Origin: Dehalococcoidia bacterium
Lineage (GTDB): Bacteria > Chloroflexota > Dehalococcoidia > Lucifugimonadales > Australimonadaceae
Assembly (NCBI GenBank): GCA_022449765.1
Contig: JAKUPZ010000002.1
Span: forward strand, 62,001 to 126,000
Length of the DNA stretch: 64,000 bases
Reading direction: 5' to 3'
How positions within the stretch are numbered: position 1 is the stretch's first letter; each line of letters starts with the position of its first letter. Positions 17,101 through 27,578 of the stretch are shown here, piece by piece. The position numbers and the translations under genes were made by a program. Under the pieces are notes generated by a model that made no database searches, was not told the origin of the DNA, and saw only the letters and a list, made by a program, of their open reading frames with translations.

Positions 17101-17969
17101 GCAAGGCACGAGCGTGGGTATCAGAAAGAGGCTATTCTGCAGATAAAATATTCGATGAAACCGCAATTAATTATGCAGCAGAGGTTTGTCTGAAAATTTG
17201 GCTTAATGATTTCACTGAGGCCTACTATGATCAGACAAATATTTCTATAACAACTGAGGACCTAGGTTTCAATGAGCTTTATGAGCTTGCATTGGAAGTA
17301 GGTCGTGTCTTGAGTGTTGCCGCTCCTGTATTAGGGAAATCCACTCTTTTTGATGGCAGAACTGGAGAAAAATTTGATGGGCCTGTGACAGTTGGCTATA
17401 TATATATGCTTAAACTTATACATTTAGTGGAAGATAAAATTCACGCTCGTTCTACAGGACCGTACTCGCTAATTACGCAGCAACCATTGGGCGGGAAAGC
17501 TCAATTTGGCGGCCAGCGATTTGGAGAAATGGAAGTCTGGGCACTTGAAGCATACAGCGCCGCATATAACCTTCAAGAAATGCTTACTGTTAAATCGGAT
17601 GACGTTGTAGGGAGAGTGAAAACTTACGAAGCAATCGTCAAAGGCGAAGACGTTGTGCAACCAGGCGTCCCTGAATCATTTCATGTATTGGTGAAAGAAT
17701 TACAGAGCCTAGGGTTGGCTGTAGAACTGCGCTATGAAGATGACCGAGGAGTGCCAACACCAAGATTTACATATGCTGAAGAGGATGAAGACGATATTTC
17801 AGGAGTATTAGCCGCTCCTCAGGAGCAACCAGTTGCACCTGCTTGGGAGGCTGATTTTGTTCCATTAGAAGAGCAGGAGTCAGAAATTTCCAATGAGGTT
17901 CGTATGGATTTGGGCACATATGCCCGCCATGCTTCCGAAGAGGAAAATGACAACGATCTGAATAATTAA
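14103..17969 (+). CDS. rpoB: DNA-directed RNA polymerase subunit beta
   Basis: Catalytic beta subunit of RNA polymerase, 1288 aa. The rifampicin pocket shows the ordinary sequence ([17 protein letters not shown], then [14 protein letters not shown]), so no resistance change is visible. The lysines and arginines of the active site ([12 protein letters not shown]) and the C-terminal [19 protein letters not shown] are all present. The last 65 or so residues form an acidic tail that the E. coli protein lacks. AGGAGA lies 4 nt before the ATG. rpoC follows after 57 nt. The usual upstream genes rplK-rplA-rplJ-rplL are absent here; the operon has its own promoter and attenuator-like leader. Confidence 0.98.
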   Translation: MTTLVSRSDQYPVHPLKSYARIHKVIEPSSLVQIQTQSFDSLKIDGIREVLDEINPIQDVTGSRFELKFGSYEFRKPKYTEEECRDREITFEAPLYVTVELEVKETGEIKEQTLFFGDIPMMTPTGTFVINGAERVVVSQLVRSPGAYFTRVIDPGTGRNVSLSKLIPYRGAWLEFETSPRDIISVKIDRKRKLPITTFLRALGFAENEQLLGMFDDVDVDPDHPYMRTTLEKDGGIETEAQALVEVYRRLRPGEPASVESARSLIDNLFFNPRRYDLGKVGRYKMNRRMGQDIPQQNRTLTKEDIVEMIRMMIRINNGVSHADDIDHLGNRRVRAVGELIMNQLRVGLLRMERVVKERMTILDQEEATPSALINIRPVVAALREFFGGSQLSQFMDQTNPLAELTHKRRLSALGPGGLSRERAGFDVRDVHYSHYGRICPIETPEGPNIGLLGSLATYGRINDYGFIETPYRKVLKEISTKSDDLTGRISRQDVKDAEGKNIVRSGNIISTAAAKKLALLDQVMAIQPYVSESPEDVVYLSADEEEKYVVAQANSQMDAKFQLTEDKVECRVSEDYSMESPENVDYVDVAPMQIVSVSTALIPFLEHDDANRALMGSNMQRQAVPLLRPDAPLVGTGMERRVARDSGQMVLAKVEGTVISVTGDLVVIRDSEGYEHPQILRKFVRSNQGTCLTQRAIVSVGQYVEEGDPLADSSSTQEGDLALGQNVLCAFMAMEGYNFEDAIIVSENIVRNSKFTSIHIEKYEVESRDTKLGPGEITRDIPNVGEDALRNLDEDGIIRIGAEVTPGDILVGKITPKGETELTAEEKLLRAIFGEKARDVKDTSLRVPHGERGKVIEVKILTRENGDDLLPGVNKLVRVWVAQTRTLSQGDKMAGRHGNKGVVSRIMPVEDMPYLSDGTPIDIILNPIGVPSRMNLGQVLETHLGLAAHKLRFRAATPVFDGASDGDIQDALARSWILERSNSLGSDLLGATNYEPDWSKARAWVSERGYSADKIFDETAINYAAEVCLKIWLNDFTEAYYDQTNISITTEDLGFNELYELALEVGRVLSVAAPVLGKSTLFDGRTGEKFDGPVTVGYIYMLKLIHLVEDKIHARSTGPYSLITQQPLGGKAQFGGQRFGEMEVWALEAYSAAYNLQEMLTVKSDDVVGRVKTYEAIVKGEDVVQPGVPESFHVLVKELQSLGLAVELRYEDDRGVPTPRFTYAEEDEDDISGVLAAPQEQPVAPAWEADFVPLEEQESEISNEVRMDLGTYARHASEEENDNDLNN

Positions 17970-18026
17970 TTTTATTACTTGAATGTATGAGTGAACCTAC
18001 TGCGAGGTTCACCTAGGAGAATTGAC

Positions 18027-21000
18027 ATGCCGAACGGGACTGACTTTAATGCCATACGAATTTCTCTTGCATCACCTGAACAGATCAGGCAATGGTCATA
18101 TGGAGAAATAACTAAGCCGGAAACAATTAATTACCGTACGTTGCGACCAGAGAAGGATGGTCTTTTCTGTGAGCGTATTTTTGGACCTACCAAGGACTGG
18201 GAATGCTATTGCGGTAAATATAAAAAGATTCGGTATAAGGGTGTAATTTGTGATCGCTGTGGAGTTGAAGTCGCTAGGGCAAAAGTGAGGCGTGAGCGTA
18301 TGGGGCATGTTGCTCTTGCTGCTCCAGTGGCACACATATGGTTTGCCAAAGGAATCCCCAGTAGATTGGGCCTGCTGTTAGATTTATCCCCAAGGAATAT
18401 GGAACGGGTACTATACTTTGCGCAGTATGTAGTGATCTCTACTGACCCTCTTTTGCAGACTCGAAAAGTTGAAGAATTAGAGAATTTATTTGCACAGCAA
18501 ACTGAGGCTTTGGAAACACAATTTACAGAGCAACTACTCGTTCTCGAAGCTGAATTAGAATCTGAGTCTAGTGATGCGAAATTAGAAATTCAAAGCAAAA
18601 TCGACGAGTTGCACGAGAATAATAAAAGAGCTACTGCCGAACTTGAAAATGCACTAAAACAAGAGGTTGATGACATAGAGAGTATTCAACCTATGATGCT
18701 TCTTACAGAAACTAGGTATCGCGATCTCAATGATAAGTATTCTGATCTTTTCCGTGCAGGAATGGGTGCTGAGGCGATACTTGATATTCTTAAAACAGTT
18801 GATTTGGAACGCATTAGCCAAGAATTAGAAATTGAAATACGTACAACTTCTGGGCAAAAAAGAAAAAGAGCAATAAAGAGAGCGAGAGTTATTGAGGCTT
18901 TTCGCCGTAGTGGAAACAAACCTGAATGGATGGTTATGACTTCCCTTCCAGTCCTACCTCCAGACTTACGGCCAATGGTGCAATTAGATGGGGGGCGTTT
19001 TGCCACTAGTGATCTAAACGATCTCTACCGAAGGGTTATTAATCGGAACAATCGGTTGAGGCGGCTGCTTGAGTTAGGGGCACCAGAGATAATTATCCGT
19101 AACGAGAAACGGATGCTGCAAGAGGCTGTAGATGATTTAATCGATAATGGTCGCAGAGGCCGCGCAATTGTTGGTAGTCATAATCATAAATTAAAGAGTC
19201 TGTCTGATTTGCTTCGAGGGAAACAAGGGCGCTTTCGTCAAAATTTGTTAGGTAAGCGAGTTGATTATGGAGGCCGTTCCGTCATTGTAGTAGGACCTAG
19301 CCTTCGCTTACATCAATGCGGATTGCCTAAGAAAATGGCACTGGAATTATTTAAACCGTTTGTAATGAATAGACTTGTGGTACAAGGATTTGCACACAAC
19401 ATCAAAAGTGCAAAGAGGATGGTAGAGCGGGAAAGACCTGAAGTTTGGGATATATTAGAAGAAGTAATCCAGGGTCGCCCTGTGATGCTCAATCGTGCTC
19501 CTACTTTACATCGCTTAGGTATTCAAGCATTTATGCCTACGCTTGTAGAGGGTAGTGCTATTCAACTTCATCCCCTAGTATGCGCTGCTTTCAACGCAGA
19601 TTTTGATGGTGATCAGATGGCTGTTCATGTGCCACTTTCTCAAGAGGCAGTGCATGAAGCTCGAAATGTAATGCTTAGCACTTTTAACATGCTTTCACCT
19701 AGTTCGGGTGAGCCTTTAGTAGCTCCTACTTATGAAATCGTGCTTGGCTGTTACTACCTCACGCAAGTAAAAGAGAACGCTAAAGGTACTGACACGAAGT
19801 ACCGTGATTTTGAAGATGTGATGATGGCTTATGATTCTGGTCTTATTGAGCTGCATTCCCAAGTATCGGTACGCACAAAAGACCATGAAGAGGGTTGGCT
19901 TAAAACTACTCCCGGTCGAATAATATTTAACCAAGTATTACCAGAAGAAGTGCGTGCATATCAGAAAGTAATGGACAAGAAAGAGCTTAAAGAGCTTGTT
20001 ACTGCTGTTTACAGACTTTCGGGGAATGAAGTTACTTCTGTTGTATTAGATAAACTAAAACAGATTGGATTTCATTACGCGACTGTATCCGGTACCACCA
20101 TTGGAATTACGGATATTAAAGTTCCTAAGGAGAAGTCAGAGATTATAGCTGGAGCTGATGCTGAAATTACTGAGCTTGAAGATCAGTATGAAATGGGCTT
20201 GATAACTGAGCGAGAGAAGCACAATCGTGCTGTAGCAGCCTGGCAGAGAGTTTCTGGGAAAATGGATGAAGTTATCCAGAAGCACTTACCCGAATTTGGT
20301 GGGATCTACACAATGGCTCACTCCGGAGCTCGCGGTAATGAAGCCCAGATCAAACAGATGGCAGTTATGCGTGGATTAATGAGCAATCCACGTGGTGACA
20401 TTATTGAACTGCCAATTAAATCAAGCTTCCGCGAGGGCCTCACGGTTTTAGAGTATTTCATCTCAACTCACGGTGCTAGAAAAGGATTGGCTGACACGGC
20501 TTTGCGGACAGCAGATTCTGGTTATTTGACAAGGAGATTAATTGACGTAGCACAAGAAGTTATTGTTCTTGAAGAAGATTGTGAAACTGATCGTGGAGTA
20601 ATTTTGCATGCCGATGCATCTGAAGAAGATGTAATGATTGCTGGGATTGCAGAAAGAATTATTGGTCGGGTAGTTTCCTCTCCAATTGCTCATCCAGAGA
20701 CAGGTGAAATCATCGCAGATATTGGTCTGATTATTGAAGAGCACAAGGCTAAAGAGATCGAAAATGCTGGTGTAAAAGAACTTTGGCTCCGAAGTCCTCT
20801 GACTTGTGAAGCTACTAGAGGTATCTGCCAGGTTTGCTATGGCCGCAGCCCTGCGTCTGGGAAATATGCGTTGATTGGCGATGCTGTAGGTATCATTGCT
20901 GCTCAGTCAATTGGAGAACCAGGAACACAATTAACGATGCGTACCTTTCACATGGGAGGTATTGCTGGGAAAGATATTACCTCTGGTTTGCCAAGGGTCG

Positions 21001-22256
21001 AAGAGCTTTTCGAAGCTAGGTCACCAAAAGGTAAATCGACAATTGCAGAGATTGATGGGGATGTAATTATTTTCGAGAATGGAACAATAATTGGGGATTA
21101 TGTTGAAGATCCGGATCCTCAGGTTTATACCCCTCCAACATCAATGACTACAGTGATTCGTGTTGTAAATAAAATCCCTTTCACAGATTCATATTTGATC
21201 CCAGAGACTCACAAGTTAGTGGTTAAGGCCAAGCAGGTAGTAAAGGCAGGTCAAGTTCTTGCACAGGCGCGTCCGAAAAAGGGTACGAAACCCTCGGACG
21301 ATAATGATGAAGAAGTTGATCAAAGCCCTCAACTGGTGGATTTATTGGCACGTGTTTCTGGAGTGGTACGGGCTGTGGACGGCGGAATTGAAATAGATGC
21401 TTTTGAAATTGAAGTGAGGGATCATCCTGTAGATGCGACTGATCAAAGATTAGTGCGAACAGGAGATGCAGCTTATGCTGGAGGCAAGCTAACTAGCGGA
21501 GTCAAAGATCCCCACGATATTCTTCGTGTAGAAGGAATTGAAGCAACTCAACGGTATTTAGTTGAGCAGGTGCAAACTGTTTACAGGAACCAAGGTGTTT
21601 CGATAAATGATAAGCATATTGAAACTATTATTCGGCAATTGCTGCGTTGGGTACGTGTTGAAACAAGCGGCGATACTGACCTTTTACCGAACCAATTGAC
21701 GGACCGATTACAATTCCAGGAAGTCAATGAACGAATTATTGCTGAAGGCGGCGAGCCTGCTACTAGTAAGCCAGAAATTTTAGGGGTAACTCGCGCATCC
21801 TTGAATACTGACAGCTTCTTAGCGAAAGCTTCTTTTCAAGAGACTGCAAGAGTGCTTACCGAAGCCGCAATTTTAGGTGAAGTCGATTACCTTCGCGGTC
21901 TCAAAGAGAACGTGATCATTGGACGATTGATCCCAGCAAGACTGGATGTTTCTGAAGAAGGACGTCAATTACTTGGCTTGCCTGAATCTTCATTTGCTAC
22001 TAATGCCGCTGTTGTAGACGATGGTGAGAATGATGTGGCTGACTTAGCACAATTGATTGAAGATATTCCTGGAGATAATTCAAGTATCGACAATATCTTA
22101 GAAGATATTTTAGGTACAGACGATGAAGGGGATGATGATATCTTCGATTCTGTAGAAGATGACTTAGCAGAACCAGAAATAACTGCAGACGATGATATTG
22201 CAGATCCCGAAATCACTTCGGACGATGATCCTTTTGAGGAAATTGAAGAAGAATAA
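18027..22256 (+). CDS. rpoC: DNA-directed RNA polymerase subunit beta'
   Basis: Clamp and catalytic subunit of RNA polymerase, 1409 aa from ATG 18027, which has AGGAGA at 6-nt spacing; a GTG at 17991 is in frame but has no such site. Visible are the N-terminal zinc motif (CYCG.. and CDRCGVEV), the catalytic [12 protein letters not shown] loop, the second zinc site ([13 protein letters not shown]), the trigger-loop region (MRTFHMGG) and a charged coiled coil at about 145-235. The C-terminal 80 or so residues are strongly acidic and end in a duplicated 11-aa unit. A perfect 22-bp hairpin ends the operon. Confidence 0.98.
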   Translation: MPNGTDFNAIRISLASPEQIRQWSYGEITKPETINYRTLRPEKDGLFCERIFGPTKDWECYCGKYKKIRYKGVICDRCGVEVARAKVRRERMGHVALAAPVAHIWFAKGIPSRLGLLLDLSPRNMERVLYFAQYVVISTDPLLQTRKVEELENLFAQQTEALETQFTEQLLVLEAELESESSDAKLEIQSKIDELHENNKRATAELENALKQEVDDIESIQPMMLLTETRYRDLNDKYSDLFRAGMGAEAILDILKTVDLERISQELEIEIRTTSGQKRKRAIKRARVIEAFRRSGNKPEWMVMTSLPVLPPDLRPMVQLDGGRFATSDLNDLYRRVINRNNRLRRLLELGAPEIIIRNEKRMLQEAVDDLIDNGRRGRAIVGSHNHKLKSLSDLLRGKQGRFRQNLLGKRVDYGGRSVIVVGPSLRLHQCGLPKKMALELFKPFVMNRLVVQGFAHNIKSAKRMVERERPEVWDILEEVIQGRPVMLNRAPTLHRLGIQAFMPTLVEGSAIQLHPLVCAAFNADFDGDQMAVHVPLSQEAVHEARNVMLSTFNMLSPSSGEPLVAPTYEIVLGCYYLTQVKENAKGTDTKYRDFEDVMMAYDSGLIELHSQVSVRTKDHEEGWLKTTPGRIIFNQVLPEEVRAYQKVMDKKELKELVTAVYRLSGNEVTSVVLDKLKQIGFHYATVSGTTIGITDIKVPKEKSEIIAGADAEITELEDQYEMGLITEREKHNRAVAAWQRVSGKMDEVIQKHLPEFGGIYTMAHSGARGNEAQIKQMAVMRGLMSNPRGDIIELPIKSSFREGLTVLEYFISTHGARKGLADTALRTADSGYLTRRLIDVAQEVIVLEEDCETDRGVILHADASEEDVMIAGIAERIIGRVVSSPIAHPETGEIIADIGLIIEEHKAKEIENAGVKELWLRSPLTCEATRGICQVCYGRSPASGKYALIGDAVGIIAAQSIGEPGTQLTMRTFHMGGIAGKDITSGLPRVEELFEARSPKGKSTIAEIDGDVIIFENGTIIGDYVEDPDPQVYTPPTSMTTVIRVVNKIPFTDSYLIPETHKLVVKAKQVVKAGQVLAQARPKKGTKPSDDNDEEVDQSPQLVDLLARVSGVVRAVDGGIEIDAFEIEVRDHPVDATDQRLVRTGDAAYAGGKLTSGVKDPHDILRVEGIEATQRYLVEQVQTVYRNQGVSINDKHIETIIRQLLRWVRVETSGDTDLLPNQLTDRLQFQEVNERIIAEGGEPATSKPEILGVTRASLNTDSFLAKASFQETARVLTEAAILGEVDYLRGLKENVIIGRLIPARLDVSEEGRQLLGLPESSFATNAAVVDDGENDVADLAQLIEDIPGDNSSIDNILEDILGTDDEGDDDIFDSVEDDLAEPEITADDDIADPEITSDDDPFEEIEEE
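22167..22232 (+). repeat. 33-bp imperfect tandem duplication in the rpoC 3' end
   Basis: Two adjacent 33-nt units (22167-22199, 22200-22232) encode [11 protein letters not shown] and [11 protein letters not shown] in the beta' acidic tail. The copies differ at several third positions, so the duplication is not very recent. Confidence 0.8.
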
Positions 22257-22303
22257 AATCACTGGTTGGAGCAAGAGGAAACCTCTTGCTCCAACCAGTG
22301 ATT
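22257..22303. terminator. Perfect 22-bp hairpin between rpoC and menA
   Basis: The arms 22257-22278 and 22282-22303 are exact reverse complements over 22 bp with a 3-nt AAA loop. The hairpin begins right after the rpoC stop and ends 3 nt before the convergent menA stop, so it probably serves both. There is no long T-run on the plus side (GATTTAT follows), while the minus side continues TTTTATTC. Confidence 0.88.
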
Positions 22304-22306
22304 GAT

Positions 22307-23218
22307 TTATAAGCCTGTAAGCAAAATACCTAAAGAAAGGGCATAACCTGTCCAAGCGTGTAATTTCGCACTAATAACCATAAGCTTATTCATTGAGGCT
22401 TTGTCATTGCCCCTGAAAACTTTGACAATTGATTGAATACCTATCGGGATTGTAACGAGGCCTAGTGATATCCAGTAACCTAGTTCACTTAACGCCAAAG
22501 CTCCTATAACTAAATACGCAGTTACTATGAACATAGAATAAACGAATTTAGAAAAATTAGACCCTAATAAAATAGCGATACTGATTTTGCCTGCTTTAGA
22601 ATCCTCATCAACATCGCGCATATTGTTGCAATGAAGAATCGCAGTGACTATGCACCCAACAGGAATTGAAACAAGGAATGAGTGCACAGAAATTGATTGC
22701 ACTTGTACGAAATAAGCAGACATAACCATTACAGGTCCCATAAATATGAAAACTATTATTTCGCCTAAGCCAATATGGCCCAGAGGTTTTGGGCCTCCCG
22801 CGTAAAGGTATGCTACTAAGACGCTTACTAGCCCAATTAAGAGGATAGGGAACCCCGCGTAGTAAGTTATAATTAATCCTGTAATGATTCCGTAGGTGAA
22901 CACTACAATCATTCCATTTAAAACGTTTCGTTCACTTAAAAGCCCACGCTGTATAACTTTGTGGGGAGCTAGAAATTTGTCTGAGCCCCCTGTACTTCTG
23001 TGATCAGCGTATTCATCAGTTAAATTGGTTCCAATTTGAATCGCAATTGACCCTGTGATACAAAGAAAGAATAAAGGTAAATTAATTGTAGTTACTGTTG
23101 TGGCGAGCGAAGTCCCTACTAAAATTGGAGCGATTGAAGCGGATAGCGAAAAAGGTCTTATCCCCCAAAACCAAGCATGTAACTTTGCAAGGAATTGCGT
23201 TCGGTTTATATTTACCAA
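22307..23218 (-). CDS. menA: 1,4-dihydroxy-2-naphthoate polyprenyltransferase MenA
   Basis: UbiA-family membrane enzyme that attaches the isoprenoid tail to DHNA in menaquinone synthesis. The 303-aa protein has about eight hydrophobic segments and two aspartate-rich sites: NLTDEYADH (near 66-74) and [14 protein letters not shown] (near 197-210). The second is typical of MenA rather than of UbiA or CtaB. Its start overlaps menB by 7 nt, which supports the assignment. The stop faces the rpoC terminator hairpin. Confidence 0.9.
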   Translation of the reverse strand: MVNINRTQFLAKLHAWFWGIRPFSLSASIAPILVGTSLATTVTTINLPLFFLCITGSIAIQIGTNLTDEYADHRSTGGSDKFLAPHKVIQRGLLSERNVLNGMIVVFTYGIITGLIITYYAGFPILLIGLVSVLVAYLYAGGPKPLGHIGLGEIIVFIFMGPVMVMSAYFVQVQSISVHSFLVSIPVGCIVTAILHCNNMRDVDEDSKAGKISIAILLGSNFSKFVYSMFIVTAYLVIGALALSELGYWISLGLVTIPIGIQSIVKVFRGNDKASMNKLMVISAKLHAWTGYALSLGILLTGL

Positions 23219-24009
23219 TTTTGATTCCGGAATGAACTGAAATCAGGCTTTCTTTTTTCGTTAAATGCATCAACTCCTTCTTGGGCTTCTGCTGTTCCGT
23301 AGTACATTTGCACGGCGCCATGCGCCATTTGTTGTAATCCGTATGCCCAATCAGTACTTTGATTGAATGATGCCTTTAGGAATCGTATTGCTGTAGGACT
23401 CATTTCTAAAATCCTATTAGCCCAGTCTATGGCGGTGGCTTCAAGTTCTTCAAACGGGACAATTTTATTAATTAATCTCATTTCGAGAGCTTCGGATGCG
23501 CTGTATTGGAGGCATAAGTACCATATTTCTCTTGCCTTCTTCTCCCCTACTATATTTGTTAGAAATGCCGTTCCAAAACCTGCGTCAAAACTACCAACTT
23601 TCGGTCCGGTTTGCCCAAAAATAGCATTTTCTGAAGCTATACTAAGATCACATATGACATGCAGGACATGCCCTCCGCCAATTGCATACCCATTTACGGC
23701 TGCTATCACAGGCTTTGGAATCATTCTGATAATTGTATGCAATTCAGATATTCGTAATTTATTATGTCCGTCGTTTGCTTGGTATCCGTGATTACCGCGA
23801 ATTTTTTGATCACCACCACTTGAAAACGCCTTATCGCCTGCTCCAGTAAGTATAACTACGCCAATCTGGTCGTCATCCCAAGCGTCTTGGAATGCACTAA
23901 TCATCTCGTCAATAGTTAATGGCCGAAAAGCATTTCTCACCTCAGGACGATTGATGGTAATAGTAGCTATTCCGTTTGTTTTGGAAAAAAGAATATCGGT
24001 ATAATTCAT
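23212..24009 (-). CDS. menB: 1,4-dihydroxy-2-naphthoyl-CoA synthase MenB
   Basis: Crotonase-fold enzyme that closes the naphthoquinone ring by converting O-succinylbenzoyl-CoA to DHNA-CoA. The 265-aa product has the MenB-specific [14 protein letters not shown] loop, the [11 protein letters not shown] oxyanion site, [10 protein letters not shown] and a C-terminal KPDFS segment close to that of known MenB proteins (KPDFSKF). Length is normal. It overlaps menA, and lies 27 nt downstream of a dienelactone hydrolase gene. Together with menA it shows a menaquinone-based respiratory chain; the other men genes are not in the window. Confidence 0.93.
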   Translation of the reverse strand: MNYTDILFSKTNGIATITINRPEVRNAFRPLTIDEMISAFQDAWDDDQIGVVILTGAGDKAFSSGGDQKIRGNHGYQANDGHNKLRISELHTIIRMIPKPVIAAVNGYAIGGGHVLHVICDLSIASENAIFGQTGPKVGSFDAGFGTAFLTNIVGEKKAREIWYLCLQYSASEALEMRLINKIVPFEELEATAIDWANRILEMSPTAIRFLKASFNQSTDWAYGLQQMAHGAVQMYYGTAEAQEGVDAFNEKRKPDFSSFRNQNW

Positions 24010-24036
24010 GTTTTACCTCGAGCTAGTCAATTCTGA

Positions 24037-24771
24037 CTAGGGGCAGTACGTATTGAAGAAATCTAAGGTTTTTGCCCATGCATCTTTTGCAGAGTCTGGG
24101 CGAAAACTTTCACGCTCTTCACAGAAGAATCCATGTCCTGCATTCTCATAGTAATTGAAATTACAGACTTTGCCTAAACTCATCAATTTATTCTCAAGCC
24201 CTTGTACCTGTGTAATTGTGGGGTTTTGGTCTTCTACTCCAAAGAATCCTATGATAGGTATCTCTAACTGATCTGCTTCTATATCTGCGGAGAAGGTGCC
24301 CTTAGTATCTTGCGAAGGGAACATGTTCCCTCCGTAAAAAATGGCAGCTCCTGCCAACCCTTTGGCACGAATGGCCGATTGCAGAGAAATGCGGCCACCC
24401 AAGCAAAACCCCACAATTCCTATATTGCTGGTTACGTCTTCACGGTTGTGCAAAAAATTTATAGTTTGCTGGATATCAGTATCGATGGATTGGTCTGAGA
24501 AGCCTTGACGCAAATCTTCGCGCATTTCTTGGAGTTTATCGTAGGTGGCAAAACGTAATCTCCCAGATCGATGGAATAAATCAGGCGCAACAGCAAAAAA
24601 CCCTGCATTTGCAAATCTTTCCGTGATATTTACGATATGAGGGTCTAACCCAAAAGCTTCCATAATTACAATAATTGCTGAATGAGGTTTTGTTCCTACT
24701 GGTTTTGCTGTCACCAGCGCCATATCTCCATCAGGTGTTGCAATATCTATTATTTCTTTCGTGATTTCCAT
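24037..24771 (-). CDS. Dienelactone hydrolase family protein (copy 2)
   Basis: Alpha/beta hydrolase of the dienelactone hydrolase family, 244 aa, probably cytoplasmic. The Cys-Asp-His triad is visible: cysteine in GFCLGGR, aspartate in the FFGVEDQNP segment and histidine in AGHGFFCEER. It is a diverged tandem paralogue of the next gene upstream (24787-25515), separated by 15 nt. It precedes menB. Substrate is unknown; the family acts on lactones, esters and thioesters, and a role as a thioesterase for DHNA-CoA is a speculative idea based on position only. Confidence 0.85.
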   Translation of the reverse strand: MEITKEIIDIATPDGDMALVTAKPVGTKPHSAIIVIMEAFGLDPHIVNITERFANAGFFAVAPDLFHRSGRLRFATYDKLQEMREDLRQGFSDQSIDTDIQQTINFLHNREDVTSNIGIVGFCLGGRISLQSAIRAKGLAGAAIFYGGNMFPSQDTKGTFSADIEADQLEIPIIGFFGVEDQNPTITQVQGLENKLMSLGKVCNFNYYENAGHGFFCEERESFRPDSAKDAWAKTLDFFNTYCP

Positions 24772-24786
24772 AATTACTCCGTAAAT

Positions 24787-25515
24787 TTAAAATAGGTGAG
24801 TAGAAAAAAAATCTAACGCGCGGCCCCATGCTTCTTTACTTGATTGTGGATGGAAGCCAGGGCTGCCCGATTGAGCGAATCCGTGATTTGCCCCTTTAAC
24901 TGTGATTATTTCGAGAGGGTGTTTATTCGTAATCGATGCTTTATGAATAACTTCGATTCCATCAGGAGGATTGAATTCGTCTAGCTCTGGGAAAAAAATC
25001 ATTAGAGGAATATTAATATTCTTACCGTTGTCTATTGGTTTTAGTGATGCTTTAATGGCCGGGTCTGCTTCTCTGAGCCGAGTGGGATAAAAGGCAACTG
25101 CAGCATCAAAATCGCTGGTATTTGAAGCAGCTAAATAAGTTATACGTCCTCCTAAACAAAAGCCTGTAATTCCTATTTTCCGATTGGAGTGATAAGTATT
25201 TTTGATATGCCTTGAAAGTATTTCCATATCAGATTTATGACCTTGATTTGTCATACCTTTTCGCAAGCTCATCATCGCCTCAATCGTGTTACCCAATATA
25301 GATGTCGTTTGCAATTCACCAACTCTATAAAATACATCAGGGGCGACTACGCGATAGCCATGCTGAGATAGCCATTTGGCTTGCTCTAGCGCATCAGGAG
25401 TGAGTCCATGAGCATCGTGTACCATAATGATTGTTGGGATATCTGCTTGCTTAGTTACATTAAATACAAATACCGTCATCACTCCATCATTTAATTGTAA
25501 GCTGAGTTTTTCCAT
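24787..25515 (-). CDS. Dienelactone hydrolase family protein (copy 1)
   Basis: A 242-aa alpha/beta hydrolase with the same triad pattern: cysteine in GFCLGGR, aspartate in FFPELDEFNPPD (position less certain) and histidine in GANHGFAQ. It is the first gene of the leftward group DLH-DLH-menB-menA. The two copies are similar in length and motif order but differ widely in sequence, so the duplication is old. It is divergent from the cytochrome-oxidase-related genes; the 96-bp gap between them must hold both promoters. Confidence 0.85.
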   Translation of the reverse strand: MEKLSLQLNDGVMTVFVFNVTKQADIPTIIMVHDAHGLTPDALEQAKWLSQHGYRVVAPDVFYRVGELQTTSILGNTIEAMMSLRKGMTNQGHKSDMEILSRHIKNTYHSNRKIGITGFCLGGRITYLAASNTSDFDAAVAFYPTRLREADPAIKASLKPIDNGKNINIPLMIFFPELDEFNPPDGIEVIHKASITNKHPLEIITVKGANHGFAQSGSPGFHPQSSKEAWGRALDFFSTHLF

Positions 25516-25611
25516 TTTAGATAGTCGTCTCGTCGTTCAGATATAGTTATAAGCCTTCGCTTCAGATACCATAAGCTTGAGTATAGTGGATAGCAATTCG
25601 AGGTAAGAGTA
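25516..25611. promoter_or_regulatory. Divergent promoter region, DLH-men operon and heme A genes
   Basis: For the rightward genes a TATAGT (25582-25587) lies about 24 nt before the start codon with a weak -35 (TTCAGA, 15 bp upstream). For the leftward genes TATAAC occurs with only a poor -35 candidate. Neither is strong, so the positions are tentative. Confidence 0.3.
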
Positions 25612-25818
25612 TTGCAAGTTGAAATAGATATTTATTCTTGGGTGGTGATTGGATTAATTGCCTTAGTCAACCTAGGGATAGTTATAACTGCGACTCGAAT
25701 GAAAATCAGTTATGAAATAAAACGAGGAATATTGGGTACACGTGTTATTGAATTGCTTTGGACCGTGTTGCCTTTTGGTTTGACCGTGGCCATTATTTGG
25801 ATTTCTTTTAGGGTATGA
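25612..25818 (+). CDS. Small membrane protein like the COX subunit II transmembrane hairpin
   Basis: A 68-aa protein with two membrane helices (about 8-28 and 46-66). The second begins with ELLWTVLPF (47-55), close to the E-x-x-WTxxP signature at the start of the second transmembrane helix of cytochrome c oxidase subunit II, preceded by a polar loop as in that protein. The periplasmic CuA domain is absent. It starts with TTG after AGGTAAG and lies 6 nt before ctaA, so it is almost certainly translated with the heme A genes. It may be a detached oxidase subunit or an assembly protein. Confidence 0.7.
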   Translation: MQVEIDIYSWVVIGLIALVNLGIVITATRMKISYEIKRGILGTRVIELLWTVLPFGLTVAIIWISFRV

Positions 25819-25824
25819 GGTTAA

Positions 25825-26706
25825 ATGAAAACAGATCAGAGTGAATGGGTTTCGAGGGCAGGGAAATCAGCATTGGTAGCGTCTGTATTGACTATACTAC
25901 TTATAGCGTATGGTTCATGGGTCCGTGTATCTGGTTCTGGCTTAGGTTGCCCTGATTGGCCTCTGTGTGAAGGTAACGTTATCCCTGAATTACAGGGAGA
26001 TGTTGCCATTGAGTTCGGTCATCGATTTCTTGCAGGGATCACAATGATTTTGGTTATTGTGACATCTTTTTTTGCATATAAAGGCCGTACAGAAGATATG
26101 TTGACTGCAAAGTTAATATTCCTAGCGCTTTCAGCTATTTTTATCCAAGCAATTCTTGGTGGAATTACAGTATTAACCGAGCTTCATGGGATGGTTAGGT
26201 TGGCACACTTGACATTCGCTATGCTCACGCTGGGACTATTAGTTAGTGGAGCAGCACGCTCGCTTAACATCAAGGGCATAAGTATGCCAACTCCCAAAAG
26301 AGCGAGGGCAATGATTATTGCTACTTTATTTGTGGTGCTTGCTGGAGGCCTAATAGTAGGATCCGGCGAAAGTTCAGGATGTCCAGGGCTTCCTTTGTGT
26401 GATTCTAGGAGCAGTAACGCTGCGTTATTGTTTCATAGCCTCCATCGTATTGCCGCAACACTTCTTGTTTTTGTGTTTGTGTGGACAGCATTTCAAGTCC
26501 GAAAAAATGGGGCGAAGGGTTTTACATGGATTATTAGCTTAGTGATTGCATCACTTGCTCTTTTGCAATTTAGTGTAGGAATTAGTGCGATCGTTACCGA
26601 TCTTCCTCAATCACTTAGAGTTATTCATTTGGCACTTGCAGCTACCATATGGTCATTTGTGGTAGCTCAATTTAATTTGAGCCTCAAGGGAGAGAGCCAA
26701 AAGTGA
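25825..26706 (+). CDS. ctaA: Heme A synthase CtaA
   Basis: Membrane enzyme that oxidises heme O to heme A for aa3-type cytochrome oxidase. The 293-aa protein has about eight helices and an internal repeat. It has the conserved N-terminal VRVSGSGLGCPDWPLC cysteine pair and a second pair in GCPGLPLC, plus the four heme-ligand histidines in FGHRF, ELHGM, FHSLHR and VIHLA. It ends in a GTGA overlap with ctaB. The presence of this gene indicates aerobic respiration with a heme A-containing oxidase; the oxidase itself is not in the window. Confidence 0.94.
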   Translation: MKTDQSEWVSRAGKSALVASVLTILLIAYGSWVRVSGSGLGCPDWPLCEGNVIPELQGDVAIEFGHRFLAGITMILVIVTSFFAYKGRTEDMLTAKLIFLALSAIFIQAILGGITVLTELHGMVRLAHLTFAMLTLGLLVSGAARSLNIKGISMPTPKRARAMIIATLFVVLAGGLIVGSGESSGCPGLPLCDSRSSNAALLFHSLHRIAATLLVFVFVWTAFQVRKNGAKGFTWIISLVIASLALLQFSVGISAIVTDLPQSLRVIHLALAATIWSFVVAQFNLSLKGESQK

Positions 26707-27569
26707 GGTTTGCTCGTCAGATTATAACTCTCTCTAAGCCTCGAGTAATTTTTTTATTAGTGGTTACTGGGGCGGCAGGAGTATGGAAAGCTTCGGAAGG
26801 AGATCCTGACATTGCAATCCTGCTCGCTGTTATTTTTGGAGGGACACTAGCTTCAGCGGGCTCAAACGCTATAAATCAGGCTTTTGATTCTGATATCGAC
26901 GCTTTGATGCGCCGAACAAGACATCGTCCAGTGCCATCAAACGATATCGGTGCTTTTTACGCATCTGCAGTAGGGATGTTTTTTATCATCCTATCGATAT
27001 TAATTATGTTTCTATGGACGAATTTACTAGCATCCATTTTGATGATGGTTGCTGCCGCAGTGTATGTTTTTGTATATACAATCGTTTTGAAAAGACGATC
27101 CTGGAATAATATAGTTATTGGAGGTGCAGCAGGTGCATTCCCGCCACTAATAGGGGCGACTGCTGTTTCTGGAGAGATTACAGCAATTGGCTTGTATATG
27201 TTTGGGTTCATATTTTTTTGGACTCCACCACATTTCTGGACTCTTTCTATATTGCTTAAAGATGATTATGCAGATGCAAAAATCCCAATGCTATCTGTAG
27301 TCGCTAGTCTCAGGGATACAACGGTTCAAATCGCACTTTACGTTATGCTCCTTATAGTGTTTTCGTGGTTGCCTGTTGTTGCAGGGTACGCTGGCTTAAC
27401 ATTTGCTTTTTCTAGTTCTATTCTGGGTGTTTTTTGGCTTCAGAAGATCCGCTTGATGTTTAAAGAACCAAGTTCAAAAAACACCTTAAGTACCTATAAA
27501 TTTAGCTTATTGCATTTAGCTTTGGTGTTCTTGGTATTAGCACTAGAGCCACATCTACCATGGTATTGA
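26703..27569 (+). CDS. ctaB: Protoheme IX farnesyltransferase CtaB (heme O synthase)
   Basis: UbiA-family membrane enzyme that adds a farnesyl group to heme b, giving heme O, the substrate of CtaA. The 288-aa product has the first aspartate motif in NAINQAFDSDIDALMRRT followed by RHRP, and the second in the loop around KDDYADAKIPML, both specific to heme O synthases. It starts with GTG inside the last codons of ctaA. A convergent crotonase gene begins only 9 nt beyond its stop, with no terminator. Confidence 0.95.
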   Translation: MRFARQIITLSKPRVIFLLVVTGAAGVWKASEGDPDIAILLAVIFGGTLASAGSNAINQAFDSDIDALMRRTRHRPVPSNDIGAFYASAVGMFFIILSILIMFLWTNLLASILMMVAAAVYVFVYTIVLKRRSWNNIVIGGAAGAFPPLIGATAVSGEITAIGLYMFGFIFFWTPPHFWTLSILLKDDYADAKIPMLSVVASLRDTTVQIALYVMLLIVFSWLPVVAGYAGLTFAFSSSILGVFWLQKIRLMFKEPSSKNTLSTYKFSLLHLALVFLVLALEPHLPWY

Positions 27570-27578
27570 TCTGATGTG

